Positions 1 through 5,816 of a stretch of DNA of 6,263 nucleotides are shown one piece after another. The notes below the pieces were generated by a model, which worked only from the letters and a program-made list of their open reading frames with translations, was not told the origin of the DNA and made no database searches. The stretch spans positions 1 through 6,263 of the forward strand of contig JAOZRC010000336.1 of the NCBI GenBank assembly GCA_029940345.1, written 5' to 3'. This DNA is from Desulfobacterales bacterium (lineage in GTDB: Bacteria > Desulfobacterota > Desulfobacteria > Desulfobacterales > JAUCGF01). Positions within the stretch are counted from its first letter, which is position 1. The number at the start of each line of letters is the position of its first letter. A program made the position numbers and the translations under genes.

Positions 1-8
1 TGAAATCA

Positions 9-144
9 GTCGGAGCCTCATCGGGGCGGCATGTTCGTCATCGAAAATCGAATTGAAATGTTTGTTAAATTATTTCAGATTTCGAATAATGATAGCTCGA
101 AAACCGATTTTATTACAAATAAGCCGCCCCGACAGGGCTCTGAC
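9..144. repeat. Imperfect long palindrome with GC-rich ends
   Basis: The outer arms are 9-30 and 123-144, which match as inverted repeats at 18 of 22 positions. They share an uninterrupted GC-rich block, TCGGGGCGGC at 21-30 against GCCGCCCCGA at 123-132. A second nested pair lies inside: AAAATCG at 44-50 and CGATTTT at 105-111. The interior is AT-rich and non-coding. The layout, GC-rich inverted ends around an AT-rich core of about 90 bp, resembles a small non-autonomous repeat element or a paired REP-type unit. No flanking target duplication could be judged because the left flank is only 8 bases long. Confidence 0.5.
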
Positions 145-163
145 ATAAACTGAAAACGATTCA

Positions 164-192
164 TTGCTACCAATATGCCGCTCCTACGGAGC
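164..192 (-). repeat. Short hairpin repeat, copy 1 (CCGTAGG core)
   Basis: Read on the minus strand, the core is GCTCC-GTA-GGAGC (192 to 180), a perfect 5-bp stem with a 3-base loop. It is followed by ATATTGGTAGCAA (176 to 164). The same order, a GNCCC/GNTCC hairpin with CCGTAGG at its centre and then an ATAT...TAG-AA tail, recurs on the plus strand at 292-321. This is therefore taken as a member of a short dispersed palindromic repeat family and not as a lone hairpin. Confidence 0.5.
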
Positions 193-290
193 TTTAAAGG
201 AATTTTAATTTCAATTGCACAGATCGAAAATTATTTCATATTTGGAAAATGAAAAGATTTTTGGCATCCTTCATTAGTCAGTTTACACTT

Positions 291-321
291 TGTCCCGTTA
301 GGGACATAATATCTATAGAAA
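291..321 (+). repeat. Short hairpin repeat, copy 2
   Basis: TGTCCC (291-296) and GGGACA (301-306) form a perfect 6-bp stem around GTTA. The tail ATATCTATAGAAA (309-321) corresponds to the tail of copy 1 on the other strand. The core differs from the other two copies by one extra T in the loop. It lies within the larger palindrome at 246-415. Confidence 0.5.
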
Positions 322-341
322 GATGCTTTCTAGTACAACAA

Positions 342-354
342 GTCCCGTAGGGGC
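342..354 (+). repeat. Short hairpin repeat, copy 3
   Basis: GTCCC-GTA-GGGGC forms a 5-bp stem (one G-T pair) with the same GTA loop as copy 1 and the CCGTAGG core. An ATAT tract (356-359) follows, but the TAG-AA part of the tail is missing or replaced by an A-run. It is in the same orientation as copy 2, 50 bases further on, and inside the same larger palindrome. Confidence 0.45.
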
Positions 355-424
355 GATATAAAAAAAATGTAAACTTCATTCAGGCTATTTTGAAGGATGC
401 CAGATTTTTCATTTTATCTACATT

Positions 425-1360
425 CTATAGTTCGTCCAATATGGTTCGGGCGCCTTGAGCTAAAAGACGTTGAGCCAGTTCCACGCCGATATTTGCGGAA
501 TTTTGCGCTGGCCCCCTGACCGTATCTTTGAGGCATGTCTGGCCATCTACCGCAGCGACCAATCCGGTTAACGTAAAGGTTTGGCCATCCGTATGACCGT
601 GCGCGGCGATGGGAACCTGGCAGCCGCCATCCAGGTGATTCAGAAACGCGCGCTCCCCCGTAACAACAATATGAGTAGGCGGATGATTGAGATGCCTTAT
701 TAGTGGCTCAATCACAGGATCGTCAGCCCTGGTTTCGATACAGAGTGCGCCCTGGCCAACCGCCGGCAGCATAATGTCTTCATCTATATATTCGGTGATA
801 CGATCGCCCAATCCCAGACGCAGCACTCCCGCTGCCGCCAAAATAATGGCGTCCAGATTTTCGGATTCGAGTTTTTTCAGGCGGGTGTCCAGATTTCCCC
901 GTAATGGCATGATTTTAAAGTCCGGTCTGAAACGCAGCAATTGAGCCGCTCGCCTCAAACTGCATGTGCCAATGCGAGCGCCGTTATCAAGCCGGGATAA
1001 AATGCACGGATTACGGGGATGACTGATTAAAACGTCGTGCGGATTTTCGCGCAGGGGAATCGCGCCAATCTGTAAACCTTCCGGTATGAAAGAGGGCATA
1101 TCTTTCATGCTGTGCACCGCCAGATCAATCTCAGCGTCTAACATCGCGGTTTCAATCTCTTTTACAAAAAGGCCTTTGCCGCCCACTTGGGCAAGCGGGG
1201 TGTCCTGGATTTTATCGCCTTTGGTTTTAATAATCACCAATTCGACATCCAGGTCGATATTCAGGCCGGCGTGATGGGCTATTAACGCATCTCTCACCCA
1301 ATTAGCCTGCCAAAGCGCCAGCAGACTGCCTCTTGTTCCGATTTTAATCGTTTTTTTCAT
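425..1360 (-). CDS. hemC: Hydroxymethylbilane synthase (porphobilinogen deaminase)
   Basis: The enzyme joins four porphobilinogen molecules head to tail into hydroxymethylbilane, the linear precursor of uroporphyrinogen III, in the cytosol. This feeds heme, siroheme and cobalamin synthesis. With the ATG at 1360 the protein has 311 residues, the usual size. Family marks are the N-terminal IGTRGSLLALWQA, KGLFVKEIE (62-70), HSMKDMP (83-89) with catalytic Asp87, GTCSLRRAAQL, LRGNLDTRL, and LDGGCQVP with Cys247, the attachment site of the dipyrromethane cofactor. An upstream in-frame ATG at 1396 would add 12 residues, but it lies inside the preceding gene and the added residues are not family-like. 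The chosen ATG overlaps the stop of the zinc-ribbon gene (TAATG) and has no clear Shine-Dalgarno sequence, so translational coupling is likely. It is probably the last gene of its transcription unit. Confidence 0.97.
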   Translation of the reverse strand: MKKTIKIGTRGSLLALWQANWVRDALIAHHAGLNIDLDVELVIIKTKGDKIQDTPLAQVGGKGLFVKEIETAMLDAEIDLAVHSMKDMPSFIPEGLQIGAIPLRENPHDVLISHPRNPCILSRLDNGARIGTCSLRRAAQLLRFRPDFKIMPLRGNLDTRLKKLESENLDAIILAAAGVLRLGLGDRITEYIDEDIMLPAVGQGALCIETRADDPVIEPLIRHLNHPPTHIVVTGERAFLNHLDGGCQVPIAAHGHTDGQTFTLTGLVAAVDGQTCLKDTVRGPAQNSANIGVELAQRLLAQGARTILDEL

Positions 1361-1593
1361 TAATGGCCACAACTTGTACAACTGGTTGCCGTACATCCGC
1401 TACAGGAATTCGCCGATGCGGAAGAGCTTACCGTTTCGCCGCCGGCGCCTTTGCTGACAAAGCCGCAAATGGACATCTGCCTGGAAACCTGCGAACTGTT
1501 ACATGTTGGGCATGTCTCCGGTTCCTGAGCGTTAAAAACAAGGTATTCAAAGTCGTGATCGCATTGATCACAATGATATTCATAGATTGGCAA
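1360..1593 (-). CDS. FmdB-family zinc-ribbon protein (TTG start)
   Basis: This small 77-residue protein begins MPIYEYHCDQC, the hallmark of FmdB/CxxC-CxxC regulatory-type zinc ribbons. Cys8-x2-Cys11 and Cys28-x2-Cys31 should bind one zinc ion. A Ser/Ala/Gly-rich linker then leads to a second cysteine cluster, CSGCTATSCTSCGH, at the C-terminus (Cys64, 67, 72, 75), which could bind another metal. The family was named from a putative regulator of formamidase/amide genes; its molecular role is not settled, and no function is claimed here. The start codon is TTG: the conserved N-terminus begins exactly there, no in-frame ATG sits nearby, and AAAGGAGA lies 7 bases upstream. Its own promoter is at 1641-1669, and its stop overlaps the hemC start by one base, so the two genes are probably co-expressed. 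Confidence 0.9.
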   Translation of the reverse strand: MPIYEYHCDQCDHDFEYLVFNAQEPETCPTCNSSQVSRQMSICGFVSKGAGGETVSSSASANSCSGCTATSCTSCGH

Positions 1594-1600
1594 ATTGATT

Positions 1601-1608
1601 TCTCCTTT
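1601..1608 (-). promoter_or_regulatory. Ribosome binding site fixing a TTG start
   Basis: Read on the minus strand, AAAGGAGA is followed by a 7-base spacer (AATCAAT) and then TTG at 1593-1591. This near-consensus Shine-Dalgarno sequence supports TTG as the initiation codon of the zinc-ribbon gene. Its strength may compensate for the weak start codon. Confidence 0.8.
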
Positions 1609-1640
1609 ATATATTAATACACTTTCTCTTTTTTGCTGCC

Positions 1641-1669
1641 AAAATAAAGCGGGATAGCTTTACTGTCAA
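1641..1669 (-). promoter_or_regulatory. Sigma70-type promoter for the zinc-ribbon/hemC unit
   Basis: On the minus strand a perfect -35 box TTGACA (1669 to 1664) is followed by exactly 17 bases and a -10 box TATTTT (1646 to 1641, 4 of 6 to consensus). Transcription should start near 1633-1635, giving a leader of about 40 bases before the TTG start. The DNA upstream of the -35 box (about 1680-1715) is rich in A/T runs and could act as an UP element. The site lies wholly in the 133-bp spacer after the TPR gene, so hemC need not depend on read-through from selA. Confidence 0.7.
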
Positions 1670-1726
1670 GGAATCCATCATAAAATATATTAAATTCAGT
1701 TGGTTATTTTTTTACAAACATTAGCA

Positions 1727-3076
1727 TCATCGTTCAATATCAGGTATTTCAACCTCACATTTTTGAATATGATCAACACTGTCAAACCCTAAGCCGTTGG
1801 CTTTACGAAATTGTTCCAGCGCTTTGTCAAATTCCTTTGCTTTAAAATACAACTGCCCTAAACGATGCCTGAAAAGCCCGTTTTGCGGTGCGATTTCAAC
1901 ACTCTGGCAACAATAGACCCTGGCAATCTCCGGATTAATCGACTGTGTATCATAAAGGCTCCCTAAGTCAGACAATGATGCGGCATCATTGGGATTGTGT
2001 TTGATCGCTTTTTTATAAGCGGCAATAGCCGCTTCGGTCATGCCGGCGGCCAAATAACATTCCCCCATAAATGAATATACGATACCGGCATCCGGATTTA
2101 TTTTTTGCGCTTTTTCCAGGTAGATGCGGCCCTTTTCCAAATTGCCCAGTTCGGTCTGCAATTTACCAATTTGAAACGTTGTTTCAAAAAGATCCGGCAC
2201 CAATGCCTCCGCCTTGGAAAAATAGTCAAGTGCTTTCTTCTTATCGCCGTCTGTAAGTAAAGCAATTAATCCGTTGTTATACCATCCCATCACTTCACGG
2301 TCGTTTAATTGAATCACTGTTTCAAAATAACGCCGGGCCTTTTCATGCTCACCCAAAACGCCGTAACAAACGCCGAGGCTGTTGTGAACATTGATGTCGG
2401 ATGCATCCATTAAGAGTGCGTACTTAAATTCTTCAATCGCACCTTGAAAGTCACCATCCTGGTAAAATGTATCCCCGCTAATATTCAAGCTGATCGCATC
2501 AAAGGCAACGATGTTTCCGGGACCGACCAGCAAGGCATGATTCAACGCTTTGTAGGCGTTGTCAAGAATCTGCTCTTTAGTATAAGTCAGGGTTGGATAC
2601 ACCGCTGCGCCAATGCAAACCGTTTCCGTACGAATTTGGGCCAAATCGGATTGAAAGGTTTGGGCCTGTCGAAGACAAAAGTCCTCGCCCTTATTTGCGA
2701 AAAAGCATGTGAAAAGATCATCATTTAACTGGCCCCATAGCGCATCGGAACTTTTACAAAGCGCATTAATCGTTAGCGCAATATCAACCAACAGTGATTT
2801 TTGGTTTTCATTGTCAGCCAAGGCCTCTTCCGACCCAGTGTCATCCGGTCGAATTAATAACACGCCGAAATTGTCCGCTTTAGCAAGAGATGACAGCGCT
2901 AAATTGACAAAATCGGAACCCACAAGACGGTATGGAAAAACGTTTGTCAGGTCTGTCAGTTTTGTGGATGCCTGGCCAGTTTTAGGATCTCCAGGCCTGA
3001 TAGCATTCGCTTTGGAAAAAAGAAATTGCAACGATGATGCCAGGTTGCGTTCAAATTCGTTATTATTTTGGCTCAT
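1727..3076 (-). CDS. TPR protein with degenerate GGDEF-like domain
   Basis: This 449-residue, apparently cytosolic protein has no signal peptide or membrane segment. Residues about 65-195 look like a nucleotide-cyclase (GGDEF) fold that has lost its signature: the strand pattern LLVDIALTIN...SDALWGQLNDDLFTCFF places GQLNDDLF where GGDEF is expected, and VCIGAAVYP...ILDNAYKALNHALLVGPGNIVAFD matches the typical C-terminal half (SIGVA...ADxALYxAKxxGrNrv). The active-site Gly-Gly-Asp/Glu-Glu-Phe is absent, so diguanylate cyclase activity is not expected. Residues about 198-432 form roughly seven tandem TPRs, probably a protein-binding scaffold. Its ATG lies within the end of selA (14-bp overlap), with AAAAGGGG 6 bases upstream, so it is co-transcribed and perhaps translationally coupled with selA. 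A link to selenocysteine synthesis is inferred from position only. Confidence 0.85.
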   Translation of the reverse strand: MSQNNNEFERNLASSLQFLFSKANAIRPGDPKTGQASTKLTDLTNVFPYRLVGSDFVNLALSSLAKADNFGVLLIRPDDTGSEEALADNENQKSLLVDIALTINALCKSSDALWGQLNDDLFTCFFANKGEDFCLRQAQTFQSDLAQIRTETVCIGAAVYPTLTYTKEQILDNAYKALNHALLVGPGNIVAFDAISLNISGDTFYQDGDFQGAIEEFKYALLMDASDINVHNSLGVCYGVLGEHEKARRYFETVIQLNDREVMGWYNNGLIALLTDGDKKKALDYFSKAEALVPDLFETTFQIGKLQTELGNLEKGRIYLEKAQKINPDAGIVYSFMGECYLAAGMTEAAIAAYKKAIKHNPNDAASLSDLGSLYDTQSINPEIARVYCCQSVEIAPQNGLFRHRLGQLYFKAKEFDKALEQFRKANGLGFDSVDHIQKCEVEIPDIER

Positions 3077-4511
3077 TCCCGGCCCCTTTTAGCATGTCGG
3101 TAAAAGCGCTTTGAATCATATTCAGTTCATCTTGCTGCACGGTTCGCAAATCCAGGATAAAAAGTTCTGATTCAATTCGTCCGATAATCGGTGGTGAATA
3201 GTTTCTCAGGTAATTTTCAATAAAATTGGCTGATTCGCCTTTAATAATAATACCCAGACAGCGGCTGGGAATATCCTGAAGCGGCAGGGCACCGCCGCCA
3301 GCCCTGGAAGAGCGGTCTAAAAATTTAATTTCCAGACGCTCATCTTTAATCGTTTCCAGCATATCAGCCAGTTGCTGGGCTCGCGTGGCAATGGCTTTAT
3401 AAGGAATCGTCAGCATATTTAACGTGGGAAGTTTTTCACGCGCTTTTTCCGGATCCCGATAGTAGCGCAAGGTGATTTCCAGCGCAGCAAGAGTGAGTTT
3501 GTCAATGCGCAACGCGCGCGTCAGCGGGTTTTTTTTGATCTTATCAAGTAATGCTTTTTTCCCCAGGATGATCCCGGCCTGGGGGCCCCCCAAGAGCTTA
3601 TCGCCGCTAAACGTGACAACATCAACACCAGTCGCGACCGCTTCCTGTACGGTCGGTTCTTTACGCATACCGTATTGGGAAAAATCTATAAAACTGCCGC
3701 TACCCAAGTCTTCCATCGTCAGCAGGTCTGATTCAAGGCTCAACTCAACCAACTCATTTAGCGCTACGGTGGATGTAAAACCGACAATGCTGTAGTTGCT
3801 GGTGTGAACCTTTAACAGAAGCCCAGTTTTATCGGTAATGGCATTGCCATAATCTTTCAAATGGGTGCGATTGGTCGCCCCCACTTCTTTTAAAATACCA
3901 CCGCTTTTGGCCATTACATCCGGAATACGAAATGCGCCGCCAATTTCCACCAGTTCTCCACGGGAAATCAGCACTTCTTTACGCGCCGAATTGGCTTGAA
4001 CGATTGTTTCCAGGCAGAGAAGCACCGCCCCGGCATTATTGTTCACCACCATTGCTGCTTCGGCACCGCTGATTTCACACAGGATATCTTCCACCGCACT
4101 GTAGCGCGAACCGCGTTGCCCCTTGGCCAAATCAAATTCAAGGTTGGAATAGCAGCTACTCACTGCAATCATGTTTTCAATCGCTTCGGGTGCGAGGATA
4201 GAGCGTCCCAGGTTGGTGTGCACCACGACGCCGGTGGCATTAATCACCCGTTTGAGATTAAACGTCATCGACTGTTTAATATGTTCTTTAACGCGTTGAA
4301 GTATGTATGGCTCAAACAGTTCATCTTCGGTAATACATTGATTTTTATCTAAAATATCGTTTCTCATGCCGGAAACTACGGCGCGAGCCGCAGCCAGCAG
4401 AACTGATTTGGGCGTATCCTTGATAGCGCTTTCATCCCGGCAGTGCTCCATGATACGGTCAACACCGGGAAGCATTCGCAGCAATTGCTGCTGTTTTGGG
4501 GCAATTTGCAT
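3063..4511 (-). CDS. selA: L-seryl-tRNA(Sec) selenium transferase
   Basis: SelA is a PLP-dependent enzyme that converts seryl-tRNA(Sec) to selenocysteyl-tRNA(Sec) using selenophosphate from SelD; the bacterial enzyme is a large decameric complex. At 482 residues it is full length. The N-terminal helical tRNA-binding part is about residues 1-80. RVINATGVVVHTNLGRS (88-104) is the classic SelA signature, followed by GQRGSRYSAVEDILCEISGAEAAMVVNNNAGA and TNRTHLKDY. FSGDKLLGGPQAG holds Lys305, which should carry PLP as a Schiff base. The C-terminal part keeps GGGALP and SPPIIGRIE. The ATG at 4511 has AAAGGA 5 bases upstream. The gene implies a selenoprotein-making organism, yet selB is not the next gene; selB, selC and selD are not in the window. 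The 120-bp leader contains a perfect inverted repeat (4529-4588). Confidence 0.97.
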   Translation of the reverse strand: MQIAPKQQQLLRMLPGVDRIMEHCRDESAIKDTPKSVLLAAARAVVSGMRNDILDKNQCITEDELFEPYILQRVKEHIKQSMTFNLKRVINATGVVVHTNLGRSILAPEAIENMIAVSSCYSNLEFDLAKGQRGSRYSAVEDILCEISGAEAAMVVNNNAGAVLLCLETIVQANSARKEVLISRGELVEIGGAFRIPDVMAKSGGILKEVGATNRTHLKDYGNAITDKTGLLLKVHTSNYSIVGFTSTVALNELVELSLESDLLTMEDLGSGSFIDFSQYGMRKEPTVQEAVATGVDVVTFSGDKLLGGPQAGIILGKKALLDKIKKNPLTRALRIDKLTLAALEITLRYYRDPEKAREKLPTLNMLTIPYKAIATRAQQLADMLETIKDERLEIKFLDRSSRAGGGALPLQDIPSRCLGIIIKGESANFIENYLRNYSPPIIGRIESELFILDLRTVQQDELNMIQSAFTDMLKGAGNEPK

Positions 4512-4528
4512 CGGGTTCCTTTCATTAT

Positions 4529-4588
4529 AACTACAAGGATTAAAAGCGTTTCATCATAAATCCTTTTTTACATAAAATCCTTGTAGTT
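4529..4588. repeat. Perfect 13-bp inverted repeat in the selA leader
   Basis: AACTACAAGGATT at 4529-4541 and AATCCTTGTAGTT at 4576-4588 are exact reverse complements separated by 34 bases. The downstream arm ends 17 bases before the selA start codon, next to the ribosome binding site. A third partial copy (AAATCCTT, 4558-4565) sits in the loop. The loop is too long and the stem too AT-rich for an ordinary intrinsic terminator, and no T-run follows in either direction. It could be a two-half-site operator or an RNA stem controlling selA translation. Confidence 0.6.
4540..4557 (-). other. Possible mini-ORF (MMKRF) in the selA leader
   Basis: Inside the loop of the inverted repeat the minus strand reads ATG ATG AAA CGC TTT TAA. 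AAAAAAGGA stands 3 bases before the first ATG and 6 before the second. The stop codon overlaps the first two bases of the stem arm nearest selA. A leader peptide whose translation controls folding of that arm is conceivable, but an 18-base frame can easily arise by chance. Confidence 0.2.
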
Positions 4589-4631
4589 GACTTTAAACTG
4601 GTGATCATCTGAGCATCTATACGGCCAATCG

Positions 4632-5795
4632 CTATCTTAGCCGCAGTTTTTGGCCGACTTCGATATGTGAGCTTTTGAGTTTGTTGAGACGCTTGAGCTG
4701 TTTAACCGAAACACCCTTTTTAGTGGCAATTCCACCTAAACTGTCCCCCGATTTCACACGATAGTAGGTTGTTTTGCTTTTTTTTGTTCGAGGAGCAGCT
4801 TTCGGGGTAAGTCGTTTTAGACTTGATGCAACACGCACCCCATCGCCCTGGGGAACGTTCAGTTGGTAGCTTCCCTGGGGAAGACGGGTTCCGAAAATAT
4901 GCGGGTTGAGTTCTTTGATCACTTTGAAATCGGTGTCAAGGGCTGAAGCAAAATCAACCATGGAAACCGAGCGTTTCAGGTTTACGTTGAGTATGTCAAT
5001 TTTAAGCGGTTGATAAACATGCTTGGGATTGATATTGTAGCCATAAGACTGCGGGTTTTCCAGGATCAGTTTTATTGCGGTGATACGAAAAATAAAGCGC
5101 TCGGTTTCCACCGGCAGATTCAGCCGGAAATAGTCTTTGACATGCTGCTCGTCCATCGCATTTTGAAGGCACCTCTCACCGCAATTATAACTTGCCAGCG
5201 CAAGTGTCCACTTGCCGAACATGCCTTCCAATTTTTTCAGGTATTGAAGCGCGGCTCCAGTGGCTTTTTCAAAGCAAAGGCGTTCATCCATATCTGACCG
5301 TTTTTTTAAACCGAAGCGTTTGCCCGTAAAAGGCATAAATTGCCAATAGCCCAGAGCGCCTACCGGAGAACGCGCCGCCGTTTGCAAGTCACTTTCGGCA
5401 ACCGCCAGATATTTCAAATCATCCGGCATACCGGCTTCGGCCAGTTTTTTTTCGATATATGGAAAATAGCGCGCCGCGCGTTTGAGCCATAAAAAGACCT
5501 GCCTCTGGTTCCAGACCGCAATTGTAAATTCACGGTCGAGCATCTCCCAGACGCGTCGGTTTTCAAGCGGAATTTTTTCGCCGCAAAGCGTGACGGTTTC
5601 AGGAAACATCGGATCATTATACTGTTCATTATTCTGTTTCTGCCGGGTTGCCTTGGGAGACGCCATTTCGATTTTTCTTATTTTTACAGGTGCATGTGCC
5701 GGTTGCCTATCAATGCTCTCACTGTGGCAAGTGATAGACATCGTGATGAAAAAAATCGTAAAAACGGAAATAAAAATATGGTGTCGTTTGGTCAT
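4632..5795 (-). CDS. MltD-like lytic murein transglycosylase with LysM
   Basis: This exported 387-residue protein should cleave the MurNAc-GlcNAc bond of peptidoglycan, leaving 1,6-anhydroMurNAc, in cell-wall remodelling. Residues 1-23 are a signal sequence (basic MTKRHH, then a hydrophobic stretch). Cys23 follows SIT, a poor lipobox, so lipoprotein status is uncertain. The SLT domain spans about 115-250: LAVAESDLQ with catalytic Glu134, then SPVGALGYWQFMPFTGKRFGL and LALASYNCGERCL, where family members usually have N-A-G. Residues about 263-315 look like a degenerate LysM-like segment of the kind seen in MltD (IDILNVNLKRSVSMVDFASAL...LNPHIFGTRLPQGSYQLNVP). A clear LysM for glycan binding covers 344-387 (YYRVKSGDSLGGIATKKGVSVKQLKRLN). 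The ATG has AAAGGGG 7 bases upstream. It begins 21 bp after the omega-amidase gene and is probably in one operon with it. Confidence 0.93.
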   Translation of the reverse strand: MTKRHHIFISVFTIFFITMSITCHSESIDRQPAHAPVKIRKIEMASPKATRQKQNNEQYNDPMFPETVTLCGEKIPLENRRVWEMLDREFTIAVWNQRQVFLWLKRAARYFPYIEKKLAEAGMPDDLKYLAVAESDLQTAARSPVGALGYWQFMPFTGKRFGLKKRSDMDERLCFEKATGAALQYLKKLEGMFGKWTLALASYNCGERCLQNAMDEQHVKDYFRLNLPVETERFIFRITAIKLILENPQSYGYNINPKHVYQPLKIDILNVNLKRSVSMVDFASALDTDFKVIKELNPHIFGTRLPQGSYQLNVPQGDGVRVASSLKRLTPKAAPRTKKSKTTYYRVKSGDSLGGIATKKGVSVKQLKRLNKLKSSHIEVGQKLRLR

Positions 5796-5816
5796 TTGGG
5801 TGCCCCTTTACATCAT

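Larger units (their letters stand above)
246..415. repeat. 170-bp nested inverted-repeat element (MITE/REP-like)
   Basis: The strongest arms are a perfect 12-bp inverted repeat, TGGCATCCTTCA at 262-273 and TGAAGGATGCCA at 391-402. Outside them a second pair continues the match after a 6-base versus 3-base gap: AAAATGAAAA at 246-255 and TTTTCATTTT at 406-415. Inside is a third pair, AGTTTACA at 280-287 and TGTAAACT at 368-375. The central part carries two short hairpins (291-306 and 342-354). As DNA it could extrude a cruciform; as RNA it would fold into a stem with two side hairpins. No transposase gene is present, and no clear target-site duplication is seen outside the arms. Confidence 0.6.
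1..424. other. Gene-free, repeat-rich spacer downstream of hemC
   Basis: No open frame here has a plausible start, ribosome binding site and protein-like composition on either strand. The stretch is clearly more AT-rich than the genes, except for short GC-rich hairpin cores. It holds two long imperfect palindromes (9-144 and 246-415) and three short hairpins of one motif family, listed separately. It follows the hemC stop codon, so it is the 3' flank of the zinc-ribbon/hemC transcription unit. No simple GC stem followed by a T-run reading out of hemC was found; the palindrome at 246-415 would be the first strong structure met by RNA polymerase leaving hemC. Confidence 0.75.

Noticed and set aside
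246..415. CRISPR array or tandem repeats
   Set aside because: The repeats are inverted and of unequal spacing, with only two or three diverged cores; there is no regular repeat-spacer pattern.
1361..1396. Longer hemC start (ATG at 1396)
   Set aside because: The 12 extra residues lie inside the zinc-ribbon gene and do not resemble the family N-terminus, which starts at MKKTIKIGTRGS.
2709..3092. Plus-strand open frame of 127 codons
   Set aside because: It lies wholly antisense to the start of the TPR gene and the end of selA, has no family-like motif, and is explained by the codon pattern of the real genes.
3996..4352. Plus-strand open frame of 118 codons
   Set aside because: It is antisense to the conserved SelA N-terminal signature region; no recognisable domain.
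4517..4529. TATAAT just upstream of selA (minus strand, about 4530-4525) as a -10 box
   Set aside because: It would place the transcription start within a few bases of the selA ATG, cutting off the good ribosome binding site, and there is no -35 box at the proper distance.
4529..4588. Intrinsic terminator after the lytic transglycosylase gene
   Set aside because: The stem is AT-rich, the loop is 34 bases and no T-run follows, so the structure does not fit a rho-independent terminator.
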